DNA from: an uncultured Chitinophaga sp.
GTDB taxonomy: Bacteria; Bacteroidota; Bacteroidia; Chitinophagales; Chitinophagaceae
Direction: 5' to 3'
DNA length: 14,325 nt
Assembly: GCF_937874145.1 (NCBI RefSeq)
Contig: NZ_CALNBI010000217.1
Location: forward strand, 1 to 14,325
The notes under the pieces were generated by a model. The model did not search any database, was not told where the DNA came from, and saw only the letters and a program-made list of their open reading frames with translations. Below are positions 7,102-14,280 of this stretch, in pieces; positions within the stretch are counted from its first letter, which is position 1; every line of letters begins with the position of its first letter. A program made the translations under genes and the position numbers.

Positions 7102-9531
7102 ATGATGAAACATTTAATCTATACTTTATTGCTGTTGGTTGGCTTCGCCGGAATTGCGCAGGCGGAAGAACAGGCGCCGGGTAATATCGTGGGCGTTGTT
7201 TTAACAAACGACGGTCAGCCGGCTCCCACGGTTACGGTATTGCTCAAAAGCAAGAACCGTGGCGATGTGACCAACGAGAAAGGTGAATTCAACATCCGCC
7301 GGGTGCAGCCCGGAACATATACCCTGCAGGTTTCCCTCGTAGGTTTTGAAACTTCCGAGCAAACGGTGACCGTAGAGGCGAATCAGACCGCTACGGTTAA
7401 CATCAACCTGCAACTGTCCAATACCCAGCTGAACGAGGTGATCGTAAAAGGGATCCAGCTGAAAGGGAAGCGGGAGAGCGACCAGATCGCCCGTTTGCCG
7501 ATCAAAAACCTGGAGAATCCGCAGGTATATAATACCGTTGGCGCCGAGCTGTTGAAAGAACAGGTGGTGACCAACTTCGACGATGCGCTGCGCAACGCGC
7601 CCGGCGTAAACCGTTTGTGGACTTCTACCGGCCGTCCGAACGATGGCGCCGGTTACTTCTCCATGCGCGGTTTTGCGGTTCAGCCGACGATGATCAATGG
7701 CATCGCGGGTGTTTCCAATGGATCCATCGACCCGGCCAACATCGAGCACATCGAAACGATCAAAGGTCCTTCCGGAACTTTATTCGGCAGCAGCCTTATC
7801 AACTTCGGCGGATTGATCAACATCGTCACCAAAAAGCCTTATGAACATTTCGGTGGCGAGGTTTCCTATACCGGAGGTTCCTTCGGCCTTCACCGCGTAA
7901 CGGCAGACATCAACACGCCGCTGAATGCGAATAAATCCATCCTGTTCCGTCTGAATGGCGCATACCATCATGAGAATTCCTTCCAGGATGCAGGATTCCG
8001 CAAATCGGTGTACGTGGCGCCCAGCCTCCGGTTTAATGTCAACAGCAGGCTGAGCATCGACCTGAACGCGGAAATCTATAATGGCAAGGCCACCAACCCG
8101 CTCATGGTATTCCTGAACAGGAGCCGCCAGCTGATTTACCGTACGCCCGAAGAAATGGGGATCGATTACAACCGATCCTTCACCAGCAACGATATTACTT
8201 ACCGCACGCCTACGAGCAATTTCTATGGCCAGGCGCGGTACAAGCTGTCCGACAAATGGACTTCCCAGACCAACGTTTCCTACAGCCACCGCAAAAGCGA
8301 CGGGCACTATCAATACGTAATGTTCCTGGACCAGGGTGCGATTAAACCGAACGATACACTGTTGAGCCGTTTCGTATATACGCAGAACTCCACCACGGAG
8401 GTGACCGGTATCCAGCAGAACTTCATCGGCGACTTCAAGATCGGTTCCATGCGCAACCGCGTGGTGTTCGGCCTCGACTTCCTCAGCCAGGTTTCCAAAG
8501 CGGATAACTCTCCCTACAACCGTTTTGACTCCGTTAGCTCAGTAAACGTGAACGATCCCCGTTACCACAGCCTGAGCCGCGAAGCAGTAGACGCAAGTCT
8601 GGCCAAACTGACGACCGGATTCACCCGCAATAAGCAAACGCAATACACCTACAGCGCTTATGTTTCCAACGTGCTGAACATTACCGATCAGCTGCTGGCC
8701 ATGGCGAGCGTGCGCGTGGATTACTTTGAAGGCAAAGGCACGCTGGATTACATCGCCAACAAACGTTCCGGCAATTACACCCAACTGGCGGTATCGCCGA
8801 AATTCGGATTGGTATACCAGGTAGTGAAAGATCGCGTGAGCCTGTTCGCCAACTACATGAATGGTTTCAAGAACGTGGCGCCGGTGACGATGCCGCTGCC
8901 TGAACTCGACGGCAACTTCAAGCCGCAGCACGCGAACCAATATGAAGGCGGTGTGAAAATGAATGTGCTGGACAGCAAGCTCAATTTCACCCTCAGCTAT
9001 TACGACCTGAAAGTGAGCAACCTGACGCTGCCCGCATCGATCGAGAAAGAAGGCGTTACCTATAATTATAGCGTGCAGGAGGGTACCCAGCGCAGCCGTG
9101 GTATCGAAGCCGACCTGAATGCTGCTCCCGTTGCCGGTTTGAACATCATCTTCGGATACGGTTACAACCACAGCAAGCTGGTGAAAGCGAATGCCTTTAC
9201 GGTGAACCGCAGGCCGGTGAGCGCCGGTCCTGAGCACCTGGCGAACATCTGGGCCAGCTATACGCTCCAGGGCGGCGTGCTGAAAGGACTTGGTTTCGGA
9301 GCGGGCGGCAACTACGCCAGCGATAACGTGATCACAAACGATTCGCGTACGGGTATGTTTACATTGCCTTCCTATACGGTGTTCAACGCCTCTGCTTTCT
9401 ACACCTGGAAAGCGTTCAGGCTCGCCCTGAAAGTGGACAATATCGCCGATAAAGAATACTTCGGCGGTTGGACGACCATCGAGAAACAAATGCCCCGCCG
9501 CGTATCCGGCAACCTGACTTACAGGTTCTAG
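7102..9531 (+). CDS. TonB-dependent siderophore-type receptor
   Basis: An outer-membrane, TonB-energised receptor of the siderophore/FhuA-like group, 809 residues. A signal peptide (1-21, cut after AQA) is followed by a carboxypeptidase-like regulatory domain (about 27-106), a TonB-box-like segment (NEVIVKG, 111-117) and the plug (about 135-265). The plug has family hallmarks: the DALRNAPGVN stretch, FSMRGF, and IEHIETIKGPSGTLFGS followed by GGLINIVTKKP. The barrel ends with the conserved VDNIADKEYFGGW segment and terminal Phe (LTYRF). Ferric siderophores are the usual substrates of this group, but heme, metals or other chelates cannot be excluded. No siderophore biosynthesis, ABC transporter or Fur-like site was recognised nearby. 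It is separated from neighbours by terminators on both sides and carries its own structured leader, so it is probably a single-gene unit. Confidence 0.93.
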   Translation: MMKHLIYTLLLLVGFAGIAQAEEQAPGNIVGVVLTNDGQPAPTVTVLLKSKNRGDVTNEKGEFNIRRVQPGTYTLQVSLVGFETSEQTVTVEANQTATVNINLQLSNTQLNEVIVKGIQLKGKRESDQIARLPIKNLENPQVYNTVGAELLKEQVVTNFDDALRNAPGVNRLWTSTGRPNDGAGYFSMRGFAVQPTMINGIAGVSNGSIDPANIEHIETIKGPSGTLFGSSLINFGGLINIVTKKPYEHFGGEVSYTGGSFGLHRVTADINTPLNANKSILFRLNGAYHHENSFQDAGFRKSVYVAPSLRFNVNSRLSIDLNAEIYNGKATNPLMVFLNRSRQLIYRTPEEMGIDYNRSFTSNDITYRTPTSNFYGQARYKLSDKWTSQTNVSYSHRKSDGHYQYVMFLDQGAIKPNDTLLSRFVYTQNSTTEVTGIQQNFIGDFKIGSMRNRVVFGLDFLSQVSKADNSPYNRFDSVSSVNVNDPRYHSLSREAVDASLAKLTTGFTRNKQTQYTYSAYVSNVLNITDQLLAMASVRVDYFEGKGTLDYIANKRSGNYTQLAVSPKFGLVYQVVKDRVSLFANYMNGFKNVAPVTMPLPELDGNFKPQHANQYEGGVKMNVLDSKLNFTLSYYDLKVSNLTLPASIEKEGVTYNYSVQEGTQRSRGIEADLNAAPVAGLNIIFGYGYNHSKLVKANAFTVNRRPVSAGPEHLANIWASYTLQGGVLKGLGFGAGGNYASDNVITNDSRTGMFTLPSYTVFNASAFYTWKAFRLALKVDNIADKEYFGGWTTIEKQMPRRVSGNLTYRF

Positions 9532-9551
9532 GCTAAAAGATATATTGTGTA

Positions 9552-9600
9552 AACAAGGGCGCTTCGTAGTGGAGCGCCCTTGTTCATTCTGTTCATTTTT
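9552..9600 (+). terminator. Terminator after the TonB receptor
   Basis: A perfect 12-bp stem, AACAAGGGCGCT (9552-9563) with AGCGCCCTTGTT (9573-9584), has a 9-nt loop and is followed by a T-rich tail (CATTCTGTTCATTTTT). It starts 20 nt after the stop codon. Confidence 0.9.
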
Positions 9601-9720
9601 ACAAAATGATGGTATATATACCGACGATGAAAATGAACGGGGCGTTTTGCGTTTTTGCGCTTCGCTGAAAAATTTTCGATTGTTTTTTTGGTTAGATTGT
9701 CCGCATAAAAAACCAAAACT

Positions 9721-10182
9721 ATGTTTGCGGAAACCATTGAAGAACCTCAATTGAAACCGGGTCCTGCCGCGCGGAAGCGGAGGCTGACAAATTTGTTATC
9801 GCGGATCAAGATAGAGATGTTTGGAGTGGAGAGCCTGGACCCTGCCTTTGTAAAAGGAAAGGATGTGCGGGCGATGAACACGAGGTTGGTGGAGGAGTTG
9901 ATCCGAAGGTTGTTGTCACAGCGGGATGCCCTGATCGATACGGTGTATCAACCTAAGCCCGGGCGGCTGGATTTTTATGTATTGCTAAAATCCGAAAGCT
10001 ACGATTCGATGCTCAGCCTGTTTGGTTTTCTGATGGGTTATGATCGGCTAGACATAGCAGAGAGGTATCCTGTGAATTTCGAGTTTTTTACTCCTGCAGT
10101 AAAGCAAGAAATGGAGGAGTCCAATTGGTGTATTTTCTACAATCGGAATTATGGAACATCATATCAGGCAGGCAACGCATAA
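9721..10182 (+). CDS. Hypothetical protein, first gene of a HEPN pair
   Basis: A 153-residue cytoplasmic protein that I do not recognise; it has no signal peptide or membrane segment. The N-terminal third is basic (AARKRRL at 16-22). A helical middle contains RLVEELIRRLLSQRDAL. The C-terminal half looks like alternating strand and helix: RLDFYVLLKSES, then MLSLFGFLMGYDRL, then VNFEFFTP. That pattern is loosely reminiscent of nucleotidyltransferase folds, but the GS...D-x-D active-site motif is absent, so I make no functional call. Its end overlaps the next gene by 32 nt in another frame, implying translational coupling and a joint role. Base composition is visibly AT-richer than the flanks. 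No convincing promoter was found upstream. Confidence 0.65.
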   Translation: MFAETIEEPQLKPGPAARKRRLTNLLSRIKIEMFGVESLDPAFVKGKDVRAMNTRLVEELIRRLLSQRDALIDTVYQPKPGRLDFYVLLKSESYDSMLSLFGFLMGYDRLDIAERYPVNFEFFTPAVKQEMEESNWCIFYNRNYGTSYQAGNA

Positions 10183-10576
10183 TCTCAGGTTGCATCGCGT
10201 ATTGAGTAATCATTGTCCAGACGAGTATTACGACTGGAAGGTTACCATATTGTTTTACGCCGCATTACACTGGATTAGAGCGTTGGCAAGGAAGCGGCGG
10301 ATAGACATAGGTCATTCTCATTATGATATTGAGCGGAGTTGTAATCCTGCGTATCATGGTGTAATGCCTGTTTCTGTAAAAGCCTGGGAGGAATATGACT
10401 ATTTAAGCAAAAGGAGTCGTGTTGCCAGGTATGGAGGAGTGGATGATATTATTACATTCTGGGAATTACACTTGAAGAATCATAGTTTAAGCCTGATTGG
10501 AATTCATTATCTACGAAAATACATGCAGGGGCGCGGAGTTGAAACTACAATGGCAGTCGAGGGATGTAGGGAATGA
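10151..10576 (+). CDS. HEPN-like domain protein
   Basis: A 141-residue all-alpha protein resembling small HEPN proteins. Residues 27-46 (YDWKVTILFYAALHWIRALA) match the signature helix of the 'DW...LFYaAlH...Al' group. That helix is followed by GHSHYDIER (54-62) and by the YDYLSKRSRVARYGG segment (82-96). R62 and H69 (RSCNPAYH) form an R-x6-H arrangement like the HEPN ribonuclease motif. HEPN proteins are often RNases in toxin-antitoxin or defence systems, but some are only binding modules, so activity is unproven. The start lies within the end of the upstream gene (32-nt overlap). The AT-rich composition, the isolated position and convergence with the HAD gene are consistent with horizontal acquisition. 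The last 15 residues look unlike the rest and may be non-native. Confidence 0.7.
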   Translation: MEHHIRQATHNLRLHRVLSNHCPDEYYDWKVTILFYAALHWIRALARKRRIDIGHSHYDIERSCNPAYHGVMPVSVKAWEEYDYLSKRSRVARYGGVDDIITFWELHLKNHSLSLIGIHYLRKYMQGRGVETTMAVEGCRE

Positions 10577-10820
10577 AATTTCTCTTGATGGAGATAAAGT
10601 CATATTGCCAGCCCATACCATAACGTGGGTGTCAGGCGGAGTGATAAAATGTATCAGGGTACAACAGGGGACTTGCTAATTTCTAAAGGTTAATATCTAA
10701 GAACTCTCCTTTTCAGTATAGCAACTAATAGCGTCGCTTACCCTGACAATTGTATTTTCATACATAGTGCTAACGGAAGATTACCAATTCTGTTTGTTTA
10801 GCCCGCATGTCCAGCCTTAT

Positions 10821-11480
10821 CTACAGCGAAAGCCGCTCCAGTTCCGCTTCGCCAAAAGCAAGGAGGGAAGGGAGGTGCATATCCGCCAGTACAAACCGGG
10901 GTTCGGTGCGTTTGTGGGCTTCGGGGACTACGACTACTTTCATACGGGCGGCTTTGGCGGCGATCATGCCGGTGACGGAATCTTCGAAGGCCAGGCAGTT
11001 GAGTGGATGAGTGTTGAGCGCTTCTGCGCAGGCGAGGTATACTGCAGGGTGGGGTTTACCATATGCTTCAAATTCGGCGGAGGATACGGCGCCGAAATAG
11101 GAACGAATGTGCAGGTGATCCAGGACGGATTGGATGAGGCGCATGGGGGAGGACGAGGCCAGGCCGATATGATAATTGCGGGAACGGAAGAAGTCGAGGA
11201 TGTATTCCAGTCCTTCCATGGCCTGACCCTGACGGAGGATTTTGGCGGTGACGCTTTCGATGATCTCGTCGGTCACTTGTTCGGGGCTTTTGGCGTCCCA
11301 GCCGAAGTAATTGTGCCAGTAGCTGACTACTTCGCGGGTGCGGAGACCGGTGGTGAGGTGGGTGAGCTCGGGAGACAGGGAAACGCCTACGGTGGAGAAT
11401 ACTTCCCGCATCGCGACGCCCCAGAGGGGTTCGGAGTCGATGAGGAGGCCGTCCATGTCAAAAATCGCCGTCTGGATCAT
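10821..11480 (-). CDS. hxpB: HAD family hydrolase, HxpB-type sugar/hexitol phosphatase
   Basis: A 219-residue cytoplasmic phosphatase of the haloacid dehalogenase superfamily with an alpha-helical cap. All four motifs are visible: DMDGLLIDSEPLW (nucleophile D8, acid D10), ASSSP (motif II serine near 109-111), GKPHP (K142), and FEDSVTG (E166, D167, Mg2+ binding). The DMDGLLIDSEPLW start and ASSSP spacing fit the YniC/HxpB group, which dephosphorylates hexitol and 2-deoxyglucose phosphates. A beta-phosphoglucomutase-like role is less likely but possible. The length is normal. It is convergent with the HEPN gene and divergent from the sulfite reductase, so it is probably monocistronic, with a promoter at 11503-11510. 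Confidence 0.88.
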   Translation of the reverse strand: MIQTAIFDMDGLLIDSEPLWGVAMREVFSTVGVSLSPELTHLTTGLRTREVVSYWHNYFGWDAKSPEQVTDEIIESVTAKILRQGQAMEGLEYILDFFRSRNYHIGLASSSPMRLIQSVLDHLHIRSYFGAVSSAEFEAYGKPHPAVYLACAEALNTHPLNCLAFEDSVTGMIAAKAARMKVVVVPEAHKRTEPRFVLADMHLPSLLAFGEAELERLSL

Positions 11481-11502
11481 TATAATGTAGCTTTTAGCGC
11501 CG

Positions 11503-11510
11503 CAAAGGTA
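11503..11510 (-). promoter_or_regulatory. Likely -7 element of the HAD gene promoter
   Basis: Read on the minus strand this is TACCTTTG, an exact match to the Bacteroidota -7 consensus TAnnTTTG, 22 nt upstream of the ATG at 11480. No good -33 TTTG was found at the expected distance, so the call rests on the -7 element and its position. Confidence 0.55.
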
Positions 11511-11666
11511 CGCGGTTTTGGGGAAAAATGAGGTGGAAATGGTGGTTGAGGTTGGGATTAGATGGAGTAATTAATTGAGAGTGAGATAGATGTGTTCTGC
11601 GGCGCAGGCTCATTCATGGCCAGGGAAAGCATTGGAGTAACGGTTTTGCCAGATTGGGGAGATTTC

Positions 11667-11818
11667 GGGTGGGGAGGGCCCAATACACCAATAAATAAAA
11701 GTTATGGGTCATAACCAGAGCCCTTTCGCCGCGGAAGCCGGTGTTGGGCGCAATCCCGCTGTGGAAGGGTGCGACGCAACGGTTGCCCGGCCAGAAATCC
11801 CCCTGCCGGTCCCCACCC
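11667..11818. repeat. 152-bp segment bounded by 9-bp inverted repeats (possible small mobile element)
   Basis: GGGTGGGGA at 11667-11675 and TCCCCACCC at 11810-11818 are perfect inverted copies bounding a segment much more GC-rich than its surroundings. Inside is a 6-bp palindrome, GTTATG-GGT-CATAAC (11701-11715). An ORF on the minus strand spans most of it but resembles no protein. The form fits a miniature inverted-repeat element or a structured intergenic repeat. No target-site duplication is evident, and no second copy exists in this window, so the call is tentative. Confidence 0.35.
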
Positions 11819-11819
11819 A

Positions 11820-11834
11820 TTAGAAAATTTCTAA
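11820..11834. promoter_or_regulatory. 15-bp palindrome upstream of the sulfite reductase promoter
   Basis: TTAGAAA-A-TTTCTAA is a perfect 7-bp inverted repeat around one base, about 30 nt upstream of the -33 element. That position and symmetry suit an activator site, though an AT-rich palindrome can arise by chance. Confidence 0.35.
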
Positions 11835-11864
11835 AATCACCCCGTCTTTTTTATGAAAAAAAGT

Positions 11865-11918
11865 TTTGCGTTGTGAGGGTGGACCTATACCTTTGTATTA
11901 CTCTACAAAATCTATAGG
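11865..11918 (+). promoter_or_regulatory. Sulfite reductase operon promoter with shared operator motif
   Basis: TTTG (11865-11868), a 19-nt spacer and TACCTTTG (11888-11895) match the Bacteroidota promoter consensus exactly. Transcription should start near 11901. At the start point lies TCTACAAAATCTATAGG (11902-11918), which is 14 of 17 identical to the corresponding segment of the susC promoter. CCTATACCTTTG (11884-11895) is 11 of 12 identical to its susC counterpart. The TCTA...ATAGG block is a likely site for a shared regulator. Confidence 0.75.
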
Positions 11919-11948
11919 AATATGGGTTATGAAATAAGGAAGAAAGTA

Positions 11949-11993
11949 ATGATGCACATGTGCAGATTCTGTTGGGAAAACCCGGCGGATTAG
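11949..11993 (+). CDS. Putative Cys/Met-rich leader peptide (attenuator)
   Basis: A 14-codon ORF, MMHMCRFCWENPAD, lies about 47 nt into the leader of the sulfite reductase operon. A Shine-Dalgarno-like AAGGA (11936-11940) stands 8 nt before the ATG, which is unusual for Bacteroidota and supports translation. Six of the 14 codons specify sulfur amino acids (four Met including the initiator, and Cys5 and Cys8). The gene downstream makes sulfide for cysteine synthesis. The natural reading is a sensor peptide: ribosomes stall at the UGC and UGU codons when charged Cys-tRNA is scarce. A hairpin (11968-11989, with an AAAA loop) includes the second Cys codon. The peptide itself probably has no function after translation. 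I know of no named family for it. Confidence 0.65.
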   Translation: MMHMCRFCWENPAD

Positions 11994-11996
11994 AGC

Positions 11997-12074
11997 GGAG
12001 CGCTTACATAGGAACATCTGTTTACAGAAATATACTACAGGAGCCTCCCATGCTAAGGAGGCTTTTGTGTTCTT
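11997..12074 (+). promoter_or_regulatory. Antiterminator/terminator of the sulfite reductase leader
   Basis: The terminator stem is AGCCTCC (12042-12048) with GGAGGCT (12057-12063), extendable by wobble pairs, with an 8-nt loop and the T-rich tail TTTTGTGTTCTT. The same left arm can instead pair with GGAGCGCT (11997-12004): seven pairs with one bulged C at 12001. A ribosome on the leader stop codon (11991-11993) would cover 11997-12004 and allow termination. A ribosome stalled at either Cys codon would leave it free and favour read-through. Terminator and alternative pairing are seen in the sequence; the mechanism is inferred. Confidence 0.6.
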
Positions 12075-12130
12075 ACGGCCGCCCCACCCAATGTTATGAA
12101 TACCATTTTATCACGAGCAACTCATTAATC

Positions 12131-14248
12131 ATGCAAAGTTTCAGAACCGAACTGGAAAATCCGATCGTAGAAAAGGACATCATCGAACTGGAGCAGAAGA
12201 TCAGACTCTACCGCGAAGGCAAAATGACGGACGAGAAATTCCGCTCCCTCCGCCTCGCCCGCGGCGTCTATGGCCAACGCCAGCAAGGCGTGCAAATGGT
12301 CCGCATCAAACTCCCGTACGGCAAAATGACCCTCCGGCAATGGAAACGCATCTCCGATATCTCCGACGAATTTTCCACCGGTAACCTGCACCTCACTACC
12401 CGCCAGGATATCCAGATACACTTCGTGTCGCTGGATCGTACCCCGGAACTGTGGGCCAAACTGGAACTCGACGACGTCACCATCCGCGAAGCCTGCGGTA
12501 ACACCGTCCGCAACATCACCGCGTCCGACACCGCCGGCATCGATCCCAACGAACCCTTCGACGTTACGCCATACGCAGACGCCGCGTTCCGGTACTTCCT
12601 CCGCAACCCCATCTGCCAGGACATGGGCCGCAAGTTCAAAATGGCCTTTTCCTCCAGCCCGAAAGATACCGCCCTCACCTTCATCCACGACGTGGGAGCC
12701 ATCCCCAAAGTGCGCGTGGTCGACGGTAAAGAAGTGCGCGGATTCAAAATAGTGGTAGGCGGCGGCCTCGGCGCCCAGCCCTACCTCGCCAAAACAACCT
12801 TCGAATTCCTCGAAACGGACCAGCTCATCCCCTACATCGAAAGCCTCCTGCGGGTGTTCGACCGCTACGGCGAAAGAACCTCCCGCCACAAGGCCCGCCT
12901 TAAATTCCTCATCCAGAAAATCGGGATCGAAGAATTCGAGCGCCTCGCCAAAGAGGAATACAAAGCTCTCAAATCCAAGACTTACCCGATCGACTTCGCA
13001 GCATACCCCGAACCGGAGCTCCCCGTGGCCAACCCCGCCCTGCCCGCGTTCACCATCCGCGACCCGAAAGCCTTCGAAGCCTGGAAACGAACCAACACCT
13101 TCGAACAAAAACAAAAAGGCTTCTTCGGCGCCTACATCCGTGTGCTCCTCGGCAATATCAGCTCTACCACCTCGCGCTCCCTTATCGAAAAACTGGCGCC
13201 CGTGGTGGGAGACGATGTCCGCGTAACTGTGAACCAGGGCCTGCTGCTCAAGTTCATCCGGCCCGAGCACCTGCCCTACGTTTTCAGCGTACTCGAAGAA
13301 CACGACCTGCATAAAGCCGGGTTCGATTCCGTGGCCGACATTACCGCCTGCCCCGGCACCGACACCTGCAACCTCGCCATCTCCAGCTCCACCGGCATCG
13401 CCGTTGCACTGGAAGACGTTATCCGCGACGAATTCCCGGACCTCGTGTTCAACAACGATATCAAAATCAAGATCTCCGGTTGCATGAACTCCTGCGGCCA
13501 GCACGGTCTTGCCCACATCGGCTTCCACGGCTCCTCGCTCAAAAGCGGCGGCCGCGTGCTCCCCGCCCTCCAGGTGCTCCTGGGAGGAGGCGTTCTCAGC
13601 GACGGCGAAGGCCGCGTAGCCGACAAAGTATTGAAAGTGCCCAGCCGCAAAGGTCCTGACGTACTGCGCACGCTCCTGCACGACTACGAAGCCAATGCGC
13701 AGAAAGGCGAGCTGTTCAACGACTATTACGACCGCAACGGCGAAAAATACTTCTACGAACTGCTTAAACCCCTCACCGATCTCACCGCGCTGGGCGACGG
13801 CGACTTCGTGGACTGGGGCCAGGCAGAAACCTTTGCCACCGCCATCGGCGTGGGCGAGTGCGCCGGCGTGATGATCGACCTCATCGCCACCCTGCTCTTC
13901 GAAGCGGAAGAAAAACTGGACTGGGCTACGCAGGCTTTCGCCAACGGAGCCTGGGCCGACGGGATTTACCATTCCTACGCCTGCCTCATCCAGACGGCGA
14001 AAAGCATCCTGCTCGACGAAAACGTGAACTGCAATACGCAGCACGGCATCATGAACGACTTCGACAAGCATTTCGTGGAAACCGGCAAGTTCCCTGTGGA
14101 AGGGTCTTTCCGCGCCCTGGTGCTGCAAATCAACCAGCACGAGCCCACCGAAAGCTTCGCAAAACAATATTTACAACAGGCACAGGCGTTTTTCGACCGC
14201 GCGCAGCAATACAGAGCCGCCCGCCAGGCCGCAGCCGCCAATGCTTAA
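12131..14248 (+). CDS. Siroheme-dependent nitrite/sulfite reductase (probably assimilatory sulfite reductase) with C-terminal HEPN-like domain
   Basis: Reduces sulfite to sulfide with six electrons, using siroheme coupled to a 4Fe-4S cluster, in the cytoplasm. The protein has 705 residues from the ATG at 12131 (MQSFRTELENPIVEKD). There are two copies of the ferredoxin-like half-domain (about 50-115 and 335-400), each followed by a siroheme-binding catalytic domain (about 120-285 and 400-545). The cluster and siroheme ligands are present: C407-x5-C413 (CPGTDTC) and C451-x3-C455 (CMNSC). LTTRQDIQ and GNTVRN carry the expected arginines. Residues from about 580 form an added helical domain resembling HEPN (YHSYACLIQTAKSILL ... 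NTQHGI), making the protein longer than typical hemoproteins (about 550-600). Its R-x4-6-H nuclease Arg is absent, so it is probably structural. cobA follows, favouring sulfite over nitrite only weakly; the Cys leader favours it more. The frame is open back to a GTG at 11960, but that extension overlaps the leader and is rejected. Confidence 0.9.
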   Translation: MQSFRTELENPIVEKDIIELEQKIRLYREGKMTDEKFRSLRLARGVYGQRQQGVQMVRIKLPYGKMTLRQWKRISDISDEFSTGNLHLTTRQDIQIHFVSLDRTPELWAKLELDDVTIREACGNTVRNITASDTAGIDPNEPFDVTPYADAAFRYFLRNPICQDMGRKFKMAFSSSPKDTALTFIHDVGAIPKVRVVDGKEVRGFKIVVGGGLGAQPYLAKTTFEFLETDQLIPYIESLLRVFDRYGERTSRHKARLKFLIQKIGIEEFERLAKEEYKALKSKTYPIDFAAYPEPELPVANPALPAFTIRDPKAFEAWKRTNTFEQKQKGFFGAYIRVLLGNISSTTSRSLIEKLAPVVGDDVRVTVNQGLLLKFIRPEHLPYVFSVLEEHDLHKAGFDSVADITACPGTDTCNLAISSSTGIAVALEDVIRDEFPDLVFNNDIKIKISGCMNSCGQHGLAHIGFHGSSLKSGGRVLPALQVLLGGGVLSDGEGRVADKVLKVPSRKGPDVLRTLLHDYEANAQKGELFNDYYDRNGEKYFYELLKPLTDLTALGDGDFVDWGQAETFATAIGVGECAGVMIDLIATLLFEAEEKLDWATQAFANGAWADGIYHSYACLIQTAKSILLDENVNCNTQHGIMNDFDKHFVETGKFPVEGSFRALVLQINQHEPTESFAKQYLQQAQAFFDRAQQYRAARQAAAANA

Positions 14249-14280
14249 CATCAACCACCATTCAAAAAAAAAACACGATC

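Noticed and set aside
6999..7184. A 61-codon plus-strand frame across the receptor leader and start
   Set aside because: It overlaps the receptor's signal peptide in another frame and lacks Cys, Met or other codon bias that would mark a leader peptide.
10767..11531. A 254-codon plus-strand frame over the HAD gene
   Set aside because: Fully overlaps the HAD gene, whose four catalytic motifs are intact on the minus strand; the translation is a Gly-rich shadow.
11614..11820. A 68-codon minus-strand frame in the sulfite reductase upstream region
   Set aside because: It coincides with the inverted-repeat-bounded GC-rich segment and shows no protein-like pattern; a structured repeat explains it better.
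11960..12130. Upstream GTG start that would add 57 residues to the sulfite reductase
   Set aside because: The extension runs through the leader peptide and the terminator hairpin and resembles no family N-terminus. The ATG at 12131 gives the expected start.
12125..14167. A 680-codon open frame on the minus strand, antisense to the sulfite reductase
   Set aside because: Low-complexity shadow rich in Gly, Glu, Phe and Val with no recognisable domain, opposite a clear enzyme gene.
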